Assembly (NCBI GenBank): GCA_021234155.1
Contig: JAJEKV010000018.1
Coordinates: forward strand, 19,381,423-19,445,422
Source of the DNA: Isoetes taiwanensis
Lineage: Eukaryota; Streptophyta; Lycopodiopsida; Isoetales; Isoetaceae
DNA length: 64,000 nt
Reading direction: 5' to 3'
Shown: positions 36,146 through 48,689 of the stretch, piece by piece
Layout: every line of letters starts with the position of its first letter
Position numbering within the stretch: the first letter of the stretch is position 1
Position numbers and translations under genes: made by a program
Notes under the pieces: generated by a model
Seen by the model: only the letters and a program-made list of their open reading frames with translations
The model's database searches: none
What the model was told of the DNA's origin: nothing

Positions 36146-39100
36146 GCGGATATCATATGCTTTCAAGAACACAAGTGTAAGAAGGAGGAAGCTGATGTTC
36201 TGTTTAAAATAACAGGGAATGAGTATGTTGGAATTGGCTCGGCAAAGGAAAAATCTAGTGCTGGTACCTTAATCGCATGGAAAACACTAAAGGTGACAAC
36301 ATCTATGTCCTGATAGATTTGGAAGGTGGTCCATCATAGTGTGGCAGCAGAACAACTAATCATGGGGAATTTTAAACATTTACGCCGCATAACAATCCTA
36401 GGGAAGAGGTGCACTATGGGCCTCCCTCGGACATAAAATCAAAAGCCTTGGTAATCACATAGCATGGTTAATGCTGAGCGATTTTAATATGGTGGAGACA
36501 TCGTAGAAGACGACGCGATGCAACATCCGACATTGTCAATGGTTTTGAAAAGAGCAAAGGGGGTAAACCGATAGACGCCGGATTTATTTAGCCGAGGGGG
36601 ATAAAGGTTTCACATGGTGCAATGGTTGGGTGGGATGTGGTAGAGCTTACGCTTAGACACTCGCCACTTTCCCAACTCTTCGTGAGAATAAACCGCGACC
36701 GACAATGCGATATCCGGATCATAATCCCCGTGTAATTTCATGCCGTGAATGTAGGAAAAAGTCTCAAGAACAAGGTTTAAAATGAATACCAAGTATCCGA
36801 AAGAGCCCGCTTTTATCGCGAAAATGCAAAGAAATTTGGCAAGCGGCATTTATAAAAAGACTCGTGCATGAAGGTCTTTAATCTTACAAAGACTAGCAAA
36901 TATTAAGCAATTTGCTAAACCGTGGGGAGAGAAAAAAACAGAGGAGAGAGCATCTTTGGACAAACTACACAAATAATTGACAACCCTCAGAGCAAATGGT
37001 CCCAATGATGGTACGTAAGAGGAAAATTATCGATGAGATTAAAAAGTCGAGGAGACCAAGATTGTTGAGAAACGTATAAGCAAGTTTTTAACTTGGCTTA
37101 GGCAAGCGTGATAAATGCTCTAAGTTTTTTCTTTTAAGGTCGCCAAGCGTAAGAGGTGGTCAACAAGATTATCTAGCATTACACTTGATGATGGGTCGAT
37201 ACTAAAAAGTTGTGATGGGCTCCATAAGTTTCTTCACGATCACTTTCAAAGCTTCTTCTAAGAGAAGCGCATGCCGCCCGTGACGAGTTTGAAGAGTTAG
37301 TGGTTTCCAAGGTGTCTCCAAATATAACAAATGAGCAACACCAAATGTTGAGCCGCCCACTATCTATAGAGGATTTGCATCAGGCCATCGCCTCGACAAA
37401 GAGAAGTGTCCGGGTGGATGGGATTCCAATAGAGTTTTTCAGTGTTTATTGAAATGGATTAAAACCGATGTATTCTCACCTTATACGCACTTCCTACAAG
37501 GCACCACCCCGATCCCAAGCTAAATACAGTTGTATCGCTTTTGATTCCAAAGGGAAAAGACCCACGCACTATCAATGACCGAGACCCATCACATTGTCAG
37601 CTTACATTCTATAAGATAATAGCAAAGGGAATGGCAGAGAAAAATAAAGCCCATACTTGCGTAAACTCTCCCCCGCCAAGTCGTTTCTCCCCTGTGAAGG
37701 AACATTCTCGCACAATATAGCGCCAGTTTTGAGGGTATGTATTGGGCTAAAACACAGTCAAAAAGTAGCTTACATCAAGTTGGATTTTACTAAGGCATAC
37801 GATAGCATCGTGTGGAGCTTTTATATAAAAAATGTCAAGTTAAAATTGGATTATGGGAATTTTTTTATCGAAGTATGAAGAGATTACTCCACTCCGCACT
37901 GCCTCTCTTCTCAACGGGAGTCCTCTCCTATATTTGTCATCGAAAGAGGCATTAGACAGGGATGCCCACTAGCCCCCATTTTTATTTAACATAGCAAAAA
38001 AGCTTTCAACGCCTATTTCTACAGCCTCAAGGGATGGTCTAGTAGAAGGTCTTCAAATGGGGGATGGATCTCACAGATATGCAATCAATATGCATGACTC
38101 TTTTTGTTTCTAGTAGCGTAGGAGAGCAATCTAAAGAATGCCACCGCTTTGTTAGATACTTTCTCCTTGGCCTCGGGATGTCTCATCAATCGAAGAAATG
38201 CTCTACAAGAATGGGCGGGAAGGACCACATCCCGTGTGTTTTAGAGCCCCCCGTGGAAAATCATAAAAGATGGGGAGTATTCTAACCTTCTTGAATCCCA
38301 AGTGGGAATTAAAGTACCCTCAACAAAAGTATGGGATGAGATGATATTAGGATTACGTAAGCATCCTAATTGGTGGAAAGTCGCAAAACTATCATTGGTC
38401 AGGGATAGTAGTAGCGGCATATGCAAAGAAAGATTATCTATATGTCTCATCTCTTCTCATAGCCCCACCAGAGAAAGTAAAAGAAATGGAAGGGACAATT
38501 AGAAACTTTGTGTGGGAGGCAACGAGGAAGGAGCACTAGTGAAAATAGCATGGTGGAAATGTAAAAGAGATAAGGAAGAAGGGGAATAGGCATGATTGAC
38601 TTAGCCCTACAAAGCAAAAATACTAGTAGCCAAAAGCATGTGGAATATTTTAGAGGAGAAAACGAAGTCACCAGCCTCCAACTCATAGCCAGCCATATGT
38701 TTCTCCCCGCACACATGCTAAAGTATCGACAAGTATCTCTTCCATGGTCTCTATTTTATGGCTTGAAACCAAGTTCCGAGGCCTCACCGCTTTAAGAGGT
38801 CTCATTTCAGCGGGGACGCGGGTGAAAAAGCTCTTCACATTGAATATCAAGAATTGTGCAAATGAGTACTACTCCACCATGGTGGATTCCAAATAACCAT
38901 CGCAATAAGAATGGTCCTTTTGGCCCTTTGGTCGACATCGAGTGGTGAGAAGATGGATCACCGTGGCATTGGTTCATGTGCAATGTGGTATGAAGGTGGT
39001 CGCTAACGTAATGGATGGTATTCAAGCGTAAAAATAACGACAAAACAATGTGGGAATGTATTGCAAGAAGCCTTCCAAACCACATAAATAGCACGAGTAA

Positions 39101-39547
39101 GAAACCTTGGGTTCTCGATCAATCTTTGCAAAGCGGGTCATTTGTGAAATCAAAGATATAAGCCGCCTGAAGACAAAAGGTACTTTTATTGCTACCAGCT
39201 CAATGGAATGTGCAAGTCACCGACATAATAATGAAGGAAATTTGAGGGGTGTATGGATAAAACTTCTCCCTCCCCGAAAGTGAATTCTTTTTATGGCAAG
39301 TAATTCATAGAACTCTATGGTAAACAGAAGGGTATCCAAATTCAAAGTCGACGTGAGCCCTCTATGTCCATTGTGCAAGATGGAGGAAGAGTCTCGAACA
39401 CCGCTAGCAGAGTGCAATCGACCGCAAGTTGTGTGGTCGTGGTGCATGGATATGTTCAACATTACACCGGGGACCAATGATCTCCTTCTAGGTAGATATC
39501 CAAAGAGAATGGCCAGCCTCAAAATGCAAAGCTTTTCATATTGTTAG
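36146..39547 (+). pseudogene. LINE ORF2: endonuclease, reverse transcriptase, zf-RVT
   Basis: Endonuclease: ADIICFQEHKCKKEEADVLF runs open from 36146 for ~45 codons, and DFNMVE follows near 36480. RT: VDGIPIEFFS near 37405, AYIKLDFTKAYDSIVWSFYI at 37770-37830, RGIRQGCPLAPIF at 37945-37985. The catalytic YADD at ~38089 is corrupted to tatgcatgac. zf-RVT: the frame 39317-39547 has SPLCPLCKMEEES, AECNRPQVVWSW and MDMF, the usual CxxC...C zinc-binding pattern, with the His region altered at an expected CTG. Enough is kept to assign the family, but not activity. Confidence 0.85.
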
Positions 39548-39878
39548 ATCATGGGCATTATGGGTCATATGGAAAAGGCGCAATTCTTTCACTCTAGGCA
39601 AAGAAGCATATACTACAGCCCACAACAAATACCGCACATGCTCATAGAGAAGCTTAGAAAGTTCAAGTGTGTGGTCGAAGATGATGTTTCCCTTGTTTGG
39701 GAGACCTTCATCAAACTACCACCTTAAGAAGAAGGCATCTACATGCAGTCCAAAAGGGCTTTGTAGCTATCCCCTCTTCAAACGTGTTCGGAGGGTGTCT
39801 ATCCGCTATAAGGTCGTAATAGTTTACCTATAAATGAAAAAATTCTTTATCCTTCAAAAAAAAAAAAAAAAAAAAAAA

Positions 39879-40206
39879 CCTCTATCATACAAATCCAACA
39901 ACTCCTAGCATCTATCGCCATTGTTAAGAGGTAATACTGCAATGGCACCTAAATGCTAGACTAGCTTGGCATTGCCAATGTAAGAGTTGTTTAGTGGTGC
40001 ATCTTGGTCCTTGACATGAACATGCCAATAGAGGTAGATAGTACAAGCAATGAAATGGAAGAAAAAAATTCATGATCTATTACTATGAAGAACAACCGTT
40101 TATAGTAGTAAGAAGAACGGTACATATACGAAGTTTCAACCTCTATAGAGGACGCATATTTTATAATATCCATAAGAGTAGAATATATCCATAAAAGAGT
40201 TGTTCA
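39879..40206. other. LINE 3' target duplication and gene 3' flank
   Basis: cctctatcata (39879-39889) is the right copy of the target site. The rest is unique sequence, probably the 3' untranslated region and terminator of the glycine-rich protein gene on the minus strand. Confidence 0.55.
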
Positions 40207-40645
40207 CTAGTGGTGACCTCCACCATAACCACCATGACCGTAACCATAGCCACCATGACCATATCCACCATGGCCATAGCCTCCATGACCATACCCATAC
40301 CCTCCACCGTTACCATATCCACCATGGCCATAGCCTCCATGACCATACCCTCCACCGTTACCATATCCACCACCATACCCTCCACCGTTTCCATATCCAC
40401 CACCATACCCTCCACCGTTTTCCATATCCACCACCATATCCTCCGCCATACCCTCCACCGTTCCCATATCCACCGCCATAATGTTCGGGCTGCACTGTGG
40501 CCTCCTTATGCTGCCCAGATTTGGTTTGTTCCGTTCATGCTCGCGGCTGCCTCCTTTCGCCGAGCATGCGAGCCTCGGCGAGAAGCTGCAGCATAGAGGC
40601 GGATGCCAATACAAGCAGAATAGCTAGTGCCCATGATCGATCCAT
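40207..40645 (-). CDS. Secreted glycine-rich (cell-wall type) protein
   Basis: The start chosen is the ATG at 40645. It opens a clear signal peptide, MDRSWALAILLVLASASMLQ then LLAEA. A short mature N-terminus (RMLGERRQ) follows, then EQTKSGQHKEATVQPEHYGG, then repeats of GGGYGNGGGYG and GHGGYGHGG type, ending GGYGGGHH with stop TAG at 40207-40209. Two defects stand in an otherwise continuous frame: an in-frame TGA at 40535-40537 and one extra base in a T run at ~40419. Both may be sequence errors. Glycine-rich proteins of this kind usually sit in the cell wall. The TATA box ~50 bases upstream supports the start. The 128-aa plus-strand frame opposite is a shadow. Confidence 0.72.
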
Positions 40646-40692
40646 GCTTGATGCTGAAATTGGGGATGCATGGCTGCTGTTTAGCGCCTCAT

Positions 40693-40699
40693 TTTATAG
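40693..40699 (-). promoter_or_regulatory. TATA box of the glycine-rich protein gene
   Basis: Minus-strand gctataaaatgagg lies 48 bases before the ATG at 40645, leaving room for a very short 5' leader (~20 bases). Confidence 0.7.
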
Positions 40700-40722
40700 C
40701 CTGGATGCCACCAAACAAGCGT

Positions 40723-40797
40723 TGATTTGCATTGAAGGAACACGTTGACAACTTGACATAGCCTTGATTTGCATTGAAGGAATACGTTGACAACTTA
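40723..40797 (-). promoter_or_regulatory. Duplicated 33-bp promoter element
   Basis: Two near-identical copies (40723-40755 and 40765-40797, period 42) lie just upstream of the TATA box. Each carries acgttgacaactt, which includes the W-box core TTGAC. This may be a duplicated regulatory site; no binding data exist here. Confidence 0.5.
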
Positions 40798-40799
40798 CA

Positions 40800-42659
40800 T
40801 GTTTACCCGGGCTGACCGACCAAATTCACAAGTGTACTTAGTCTGTGCATCTTCGTATCTGTGCCTCTTCATTGACCTGTGTAATTTGGTTGCCGGAATT
40901 GACAATTGTGGGCCTGTTCATTCGCTGGCCATGGTCGGTGCTTTGACCTTATTTATGGACTTACAGCTGACATTTTGTCTCACAGTCAATAAATTTTCCT
41001 GTCTCAAACAATTGACAGGGTCTTACGTTAGTTACACAGCGATTTTCCTCTGGATGATTAGCTTCACAAATTAACAATGGTAAAAAGCGAAAGTACATTT
41101 GATCAGAATACTAAGTAGAAACTGCTGGATCTGGGCCACAAACAAAATATCCTCACGGGATTTTGATGAGTTCATGTTGGAATACGTAATCTCCATCACT
41201 AACAACACTTTTGTCTCAACCTATATTTGGAAAGAGCCGCTGCAACTCCACCGACTGAAGATGCTCTATAAGGAAGCATCCAGTATCCATACTTATTCGT
41301 TCTTCTTGAGTTCTTCCTCCATTCTTGCTGTTGTCAGATCTTCTATCGGCACAAAAGGGTGTGGCCCCGATCCCTATTCGGGACATGACGATGCATGAGA
41401 AAAATCTTCCACATGAGATTCCCCCTTGGGGAGCAAGCACTACTAAATGGGCCTTTTGATCCAAAAATGATTTGCTCTTATGATCAACTATAGATCCAAA
41501 TATTACTATAAAGGAGCCTTGTAGCCATGCTAGGCAAGGTCCCACCTCCATTTTACCACCATGATCCTTATATGGTGTTCAACCACATCATACCCATCGA
41601 CAACCAGGAGGGCTCTTGTGCACATGCCGCATTTAATGGGGTTTAAAGGGGTTCTAACTAGGAGCATCTCTATTCCTAGATGGCCTTTAGGTCTCTACCC
41701 CCCCTTTTAACTTATATACACAGGAGGAACAGAAAGAATAGAATAGAATAGAATAGTTTAACGTCCACGGAGACCAATAGGTCATGGGACCCATACAATG
41801 GGCTAGTACAATCATTATTACTAGGATTAAAAAACCCTCACCGAAAGGTTTTCAAGGGAAAACCTTTGCAGTAATGATGATACTAGACAAGCGGAGATAA
41901 TGACTATTGAAGGCTCAAGAATTGCCGATGTTTATCTAGAACCTCAAGTATGTATAATGCCAAGTCATGCAATGATGGTGCTCGGAAGTTGTGGAAGCGG
42001 AATGGAATGCTAAGGTCAAAAATGATTCCGACTATCTCAAAAGCAGAAGAGTATGGCTTTCATCTTCAATAACTCAGAATCGGCAACAGACACATAGTCT
42101 CCATTTTCACAAATTATGGCCGCCTCCCATCTACCGCCTCAATCCAGACTGTGGGACCCCGCGGCTAATTGATGGCCATAGCTACAAGCTTGTTCCTAGA
42201 CAATGAAGCAAGCAAATAAGCTTGGGGCCCCGGTTCCAAGGTGGGATTTATGTGTGCATGATAATGACCCCGCCACTTGGGCCAAAGTAATCAAGGCCCC
42301 TATCTTTTGAGAAAAACCACTCCATTGAGAGAGAGCAATCATATATAAGACATCCATCATAATCTCAAATAGAACATAAAATAGAGTGTAATCATCCATC
42401 TATTCATACAAGGGTAAGATGAAAAACACAAACTACCTAAAGACTAACATGTTTTTGGCTAGATCTATCCCAAAGAACATCCATGAATCAAGTCTCTTAC
42501 AAGCTACAAGGTTCAAGCAGCTCCTCCCCTTCTCCAATCCTTCCCAAATCGATTTGGGGGTAATCCTGGGGTGGAGGCCCAACTTGCCCCCTCAAATTAG
42601 CAGCCCTCCCTCGCCAATCAAGGGGCCAGGTGGCTCCTCCTAATTAGCCTATATATACT
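40800..42659. other. Mostly unique DNA with decayed repeat ends
   Basis: 40800-41550 has several open frames on both strands but no recognisable protein. An (AGAAT)n run at 41735-41756 followed by ~130 bases (ending aaaaccctcaccgaaaggtt) is the 3' end of a minus-strand member of the family seen at 1600-1810. From 41900 to 42650 I see nothing assignable. Confidence 0.45.
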
Positions 42660-45140
42660 AATCAATAACATTTAATTTAGCCCAATTAGGTTAATTAGCT
42701 TAATTAACTCATGACAATTTAGTATAGCTAACATAAACTCTTTTAAGTTAGCCTCTAATGACCCATAATGGTCCAAATATACCTAATGGCGTGTCATTGT
42801 ATTTATATGTATATCGTATAAATACGTGGAATGCCACAACATGGGTTTTTTTTTTGCAAAGCTAAGATTATCTACATTTTTTTGCCACTATGTTATTCAC
42901 GGTCTGCTTAATATCTGAGTGTAAGATTATTCTTTCCTTTTAACACCCTCGCAAAGATTTGAGAAAGAGCTTAAGCGGATTTTAAAGAAGTATAACAAGG
43001 CAAATATGGAAGTGTAGAGCACATGGTGGTCCCATGCAAAACGAATGAGATAGCAAAGAAGGGGATGAGCATTTTATGAGGATCCAAAATTTGCACCAGA
43101 ATTGATAACAAATCTAACATCCTAGCAGCTGCAAAATGTTGTATTCCTTGATATTTTCAAATAAAGAAGTAAGCATGTGTACTCTTCTTCCTGCAAGCAT
43201 TTCAAGCTAGGTTTCAACATTGTAACAGGATTATTTGGGATGAATATGCATATCTCTCTTTGCAAAACTGGCACGATGGCCGAACATTGTGGACGAACAA
43301 ATATAATACTTTATACAGAGGGAAAATATTTTGAGAGTAAGTTGTAGTTTGGAGCTTCATTTATATTTAGTACAACAATTCTACATGAACCACAACAAGC
43401 AATATTGATTAGCCTTATTGAAGCACTATGCAAATACTAGTTAGCTATCATGACACAGCCTTTTACATTATTAATTCTAAGTAGTATTATGTCAGTGCCA
43501 GTGTTCTGTCGTTTTGCATGAGTGATGACGCTGATGCCACATGATATGCATCTATCGTCGAAACCTATTTGGCATTATTTGGCATTGTTTTGGGCTGGGA
43601 GGTCATGTTTTTTCTTTAGGTATGAACATGAATTCATCTAATATTTGAATGGCATTTCTCAGGTTAGATTTTCATATTTGACTGTAGTATATGGTCAATT
43701 TGCATTCCAAAACTTAGCCTTCGTATTTCTGATCTTTTGATCTTTAAGCCACAATTCAATGCCATAGCAAGACAAGTGATTTTTTAAACTCAGATCGAGC
43801 TATTGTATCATCAATTGTCAAATGCCCATCGTTGCGATTCTTGAGTTCAATTTTTTGTAGGTGTATTAATTGCTTTTTGACAATATTTTTATTATAAACC
43901 AACGAAATACAGAATGGTTGGAGGAAATTTTCAACTATTAATGTTCTTTTGATAGATCAATTCCTTGATTCTTCTTAATTGGTAGGTAAAATTCTCAATT
44001 GGCAATGCTCCTGCATTTTCTTAGTTAGTATGTCTAAAATAGAATGTGGCACATTGAGATGTGTTAAATTCTAATAGAAGAAAAGTTAGTACATGATTTG
44101 TGAAGGATGGGTAAATTTCTCAGTATAACACATTGGCTCATGAAATTTTGCCACCAAAACTTGATGCCAAAAGCTTAGCTAGTTGCATCTTTTAGGAGTA
44201 AAATTCTTTGCTTTCTCAATCTTAAAAGTGCTCATTCAAAATATGGAAAGCATTTATGGATCTATGGTCAATATTTATAAGACCACAATTATGTTGAATT
44301 GATCGTAATTTTGTCCATCGAGCATGAAGAAGATTCCATGAACGTATCTATGTATCTATCTATCATGAAGTCACTATTTATTGCATATTGTAATGAAGTT
44401 CAAGCTTAGAGCAAACTTTGAACTTAATAAATTGTGAATTTTGATATATTTTGTGTAATAGATAACTGCCTAAAATTACATTAAGTTAAACAATTATAAA
44501 CAATTGATTTTACATTTAGGCCCTACAATTATTTTCTTTATTTGTTTATGAAGTGAGCTGGTATACATTGAGTTAAGAGCTGGGAAACATGTCATTGACT
44601 ATGCCATAAAACATTCCTCTCTCATTTTATTGATTTAGCTCTTGTTTTTTCTATTATCTCATGTCAAGTATTTGGTGTGAATCTCCTCATCTGCTTTGTG
44701 GTTGTTGGTGATGCCGAAGACTTATTATTGTAGTTCAACATGCTGCATTCAACCATACTCATGAGCTTAAACTATAGATTGTAATTTGGTTATAATTTGT
44801 TTAACACTCAATAGTATGTTTAATCTTGATGTTTTTAGAATGGAATAGAATATGTTTTAATGCCATATTTGACTTCTGGAGCCTCATTAATAATGTTTCA
44901 TGGTGTGAGCACATCTTCAAATACCAGAGCTTTACATTGGTTATTTTTCAAGGGCGACTGAAAAAATAGTCACACACTCAAGGAGAGGTGATGGAAAAAA
45001 TCACGTGACCCTGTCAATGTGGGTGGGAAAAAATCACCTCTCTTTCCTCTGTATATCTGGTTGTAAAAACCTTATGATGCTCGAACCAATCTTACACCAT
45101 CGACTGGGAGCTACATCCCCGGCAGATTTCTGCCGCCGAC
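42660..45140. other. AT-rich region without genes
   Basis: No ORF, repeat match or splice-bounded exon is apparent. CAG and CTG triplets are normal in number here (nine in 42961-43500 by hand count). Confidence 0.55.
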
Positions 45141-45358
45141 TTGCTCTTCTGGGGCATGGTATTTGAGAGCCTATCATTAGGGTTTTTCCTCCCAAGTGGG
45201 GGTTTTTCATCCCTAGTAGGGATCTATCAGTACTGCTTACATTGTTTGTTTTGGTGTTGGGTTTTGTGGCTTTTTGCTCGTTTCTTCATGTACTGGCCCC
45301 ATAGGCCTCGCCCTCGCGGACGTTAAAATAAACTTCCTTCCTTCCTTCCTTCCTTCCT
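45141..45358 (+). mobile_element. Short retroelement 3' end with (TTCC)n tail, plus strand
   Basis: The segment ends in a (CCTT)n tail at 45332-45358. It contains cctcccaagtgggggttttt, tgtttgttttggtgttgggt and ataggcctcgccctcg. The reverse complement of all of these is at 50112-50318. It is probably the 3' end of a truncated LINE or a SINE; the 61-aa frame is incidental. Confidence 0.65.
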
Positions 45359-45789
45359 AGAAGATGCTTCATTGATTTTTGTATATCCGCTGCTCATGCT
45401 CATCTAGAATCTCCTTATTGTCGATGTCAGTCCGATTTGCTCTTCTCATCGCCTCTCTTTCCCCTTATCTACCGAGGTCGTCCGATCCACCTAGTCCCAT
45501 TTCAATCTTATTCTTGTATATGCTTTGGACAACTAGTCCATACATGCCTCTCATCTTGAATTTTTGCCATGTCACGGAAGCTCTACACACCGCTTCCCTT
45601 CGAATCATGGGGCTTTGCCATCTCCCTTTCTATCCACAACTTAGTGATTCCCTTTTTATAAAGCTCAATAGTGCAGCCTTTTACTACTTTGTTAATTTCT
45701 TATTATAAAATTTTCAGCTTTAAAGACCTGATTGATAAAAAATCAAATCTCATTTTTTATGGCTTACGCTATTCAAGTTCATGTCAAGA
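45359..45789. other. Unassigned DNA between two retroelement ends
   Basis: One 109-aa plus-strand frame shows no motif and no conservation that I can test. It may be flanking repeat. Confidence 0.3.
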
Positions 45790-48458
45790 ACTAAATGATT
45801 TTCACTCATATGTTGGGAATAGCCGACCGAAGAGGGAGAGTCAGCTGCACCCATTCAGCTTGACGTCAGAGGGGTTGGGCGCAAGCAATGTGGATAGCCC
45901 ACGTGAAGAAAAATGATACAAAAATGAAAAAACGGTACGCCTGTGGTGGCACGCAGATACATTCACGCCAAGTGTCGAAACGTAAAATGGAACCCGTCAT
46001 GGAGGAGCATAGGGCAAACGAGAATGGAAACATGCTTAACGACATCATGGTGAAGGTGGCAAACAGAGGTTTTTGGGAAACGAAAGAGGCCCAGAAGGAA
46101 CAATGCATTCAAAGCCTCTATATGGTATGACGAGGAGTGCAAGGAACAAAAAAGAAGAGTCAGAGCACACATAGGCATAGACACATACCGAATGGAAAGA
46201 ACAATATACCTAAGAATGTTGAAGTGTAAGCGAAACAAAAGCATGATGCAGCACCAACGGGGTTTGCCTAAAATGCTAAAAAAGCAACCTCGAAATTTCT
46301 GGAGGGGGCTTAGAATAAAGGGAGAAGGGAATAGGAAAATCGAGAAAACACTGAATAGTATCGGAAGAGTCAGATGGGAGAAATACCTTGAGAAACTCTA
46401 TAAGACGGGGGCATCTCCAATGCCAATACCCGCCCTACAGGAGATGGATGAACCGCGCTTCAGCATACAGGAAGTAATGATAGCACTAAACAAGATGGCT
46501 AATAACAAAGCCCCAGACCTCTAATGACTGACTGCAGAATTGCTAAAATGCGCAGAGCAGGTTACCGACATTTTCAATGGCATAATTCATGCAGGGCTCC
46601 CAGACAAATGGGCATACAATAGGGTAATACTTCTACACAAAGGGGGGAGCGGGAAAGAACCTAGGAACTATAGGACAATAATGGTTCGGAAAAGTACTGG
46701 ACAATAAATTAAAACAGTGGGCAGAAACATGAGACCTGAGGGCACAAGGACAGGCAGGCTTCAGGCCGGAACACTCAACAATAGATCATCTAGTAACCCT
46801 CCGGATACTAATAGAACATAACAAATCACAGGGAAGGAAAGTAGTATGCTGCTTTGTGGACTTCAGAAAAGCATTTGACACTGTACTAAGGGAAAAGCTT
46901 CTACAGAGATTAATAGATATGCAGGCACCGGGGGATATGGTAGGAGCAATTGCAAGACTATATCACAGGGTATATGCAAAAATGGAACAGGAAGAACATG
47001 CGATAAATTGTGATATAGGAGTCAAACAGGGGTGCCCTCTATCTCCGACTTTGTTCGAAATATATATAGATGCACTACAAGGTTTCATAGCAGAGCAACA
47101 AGGGAATACGGATGCCCCAATACTAGGAGACACCAAAGTACCCAATATGCTCTATGCTAATGTTTTGAGCATGATGGCTACAAAAAATAAGGGGATGCAC
47201 AAGTTACTAAGGCTTCTAGAGATCTTCTGTGAGAGAATAGGGTTAACGATGAACCTCGCAAAAACCAAAATAGTCATTTTCGATAACATGAACAGACAGA
47301 CCCTTCAGGTATATGGGGGCAGAAATGGAGGAAGCAACAGAATACAAGTATCTGGGATATGACACACACGGCATGGGGAAATGGACTAAAGGTGCGGATG
47401 CCAGGTTTCAATCAACTATTGGGAGCTACTTCACTATGAAAATTTTCTGTAATAAAAGCAGAATAATCGACTGGGAGATCATCTGTTCAATGCAGTGGTC
47501 GCATCGACGCAACTGTATGGGGCTGAGGCATGGGGGCCAGGCCTACCAGATAAGAAATGGGACAAACAAGAAGGGATCCTTAGACAATGGCATAAACAAG
47601 AATTTAAGGCGCTGGCAAGCACTCCCCTGACAGTGATGATATACGAGACAGGCCAGAAATCAATGGAAGTGAGAGCATGGGAGAGAACTATCAGGTACTT
47701 AATAAAAGACAATGCAGGGGGTCACCTAGGGAAGCTGTCAAGCATTGCAATCAATGAGTCAGGAAAATCACACATCATCGTAAGCAATGGATGGTTCAAG
47801 GATGTAGCGATATGGACTAGAGAAATGGGGATGAACCTGAGTGATCTGGTAAACGAAGGGAAATGGATTGAAGACTGGGCCGATAAGGCAACACGGGCAT
47901 GGCTGCAAAAACATGTCGGAGAGATTTAGGATGGGGAGCCACGATCTAAGAATTGAAAAGGACAGATGGAGGAAAATAGAAAGGGAGAATCGGATATGCG
48001 TAATCCGGTGACACAAAGCAAATAGAAGATGAGAACCACATGCTAAACGAAATGTCCAATGTACGAAGACGCCAGAACAAGTACAGAGGCATAAGATGGG
48101 GGGCCGCATGCCCCCAATGACGAGGGTAGACACAATGAAGGATCCGGCATGCAATTCTGGAGATGATAACCAAGCACGGTGAAGCACACAAAAGAAAGAT
48201 GGTTTATCATATGAATCACCCCTGCAGGTGAGACTTTGAAGCCCACAAACGCTTCGGGCTAAACATTGATAACGACGACTATCGCACTACCATGAAGCCG
48301 ATCATAAGCGGAGTGCCTTCCGACTAATAGAAACTAAGATAAGCCTTCAAAAAGTTTACAATATATCAGCTGATGTGCTAGTAGCGCTTTTTGGAGCTCA
48401 CCATGCTACATCACCAGGCCCTCGTGGCACAAAGGACAATAATTCTATTCTATTCTAT
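45790..48458 (+). mobile_element. LINE, third family, 5'-truncated, (ATTCT)n-tailed
   Basis: It begins within the end of the endonuclease region (PKRESQLHPFSLTSEG near 45830, like RELLHPYSLT at ~62215 in the related element) and continues through RT and a C-terminal region. It ends with ATTCT repeats at 48441-48458 instead of poly(A). It is less disrupted than the other LINEs: long frames remain at 46192-46524, 46856-47362 and 47495-47929. Confidence 0.85.
45888..48080 (+). pseudogene. LINE ORF2 (RT and C-terminal region), third family
   Basis: In order: a Lys/Arg-rich linker (KMLKKQPRNFWRGL at ~46270-46310), MIALNKMANNKAPDL (46478-46524), a frame change, RVILLHKGG and RNYRTIMV, then DFRKAFDTVLREKLLQRL at 46859 and IGVKQGCPLSPTLFEIYIDA at ~47018-47077. 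The catalytic site reads LYANVLSMMA at ~47149-47180 instead of LYADDLSMMA. After the RT come LYGAEAWGPGLPDKKW (~47515) and a poorly conserved tail; near 48040-48070 a frame gives KCPMYEDART, a Cys/His-type 3' motif. At least four frame changes occur. Confidence 0.8.
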
Positions 48459-48689
48459 GTAATTCTTTTTTCTGCTTGACACTATTTATTTGAAGCTAAT
48501 TTGTTTGAAGCATCCTAGTGCCGGCTTAATGCATGTGCAAACAAAATTTTAGGGAAAGAATGCTTTGATTTTATATATAATATGTAGCATAACAATGTGG
48601 GTTTTTTGTGTTTTTGTACGCTTTTCACTAAGGATTTCCTATGATTTCGATGTATTAAAATGGATGTACTAATGCGTGAGATCTAGAGT
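48459..48689. other. Flank of the third-family LINE
   Basis: AT-rich sequence without features. Confidence 0.4.

Larger units (their letters stand above)
30320..38775. repeat. Segmental duplication, copy B
   Basis: Direct counterpart of 1-8200. Landmarks pair in order: minus ORF (30575), (ATTCT)n palindrome (32080), LINE 5' junction (32958), DUF4283-like block (34427), endonuclease (36146), RT (37370) and tctcttccatgg (38736). Between 30945 and 32080, and between 32147 and 32940, there is only decayed repeat sequence without a gene. Confidence 0.88.
32959..39878 (+). mobile_element. Full-length L1-like LINE (copy B)
   Basis: A 6.9-kb element has both boundaries defined by a target-site duplication. 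Order is leader, ORF1 (~33083-35440), a telomere-like spacer (35765-36000), ORF2 with endonuclease, RT and zf-RVT, a 3' UTR, and a 23-base A tail at 39856-39878. This is the standard plant L1 architecture. It is inactive as read because both ORFs contain many frameshifts and stops. Confidence 0.9.

Noticed and set aside
40200-40596. Plus-strand His/Thr/Ile-rich frames
   Set aside because: Mirror images of the GGY-type repeats of the minus-strand glycine-rich protein gene.
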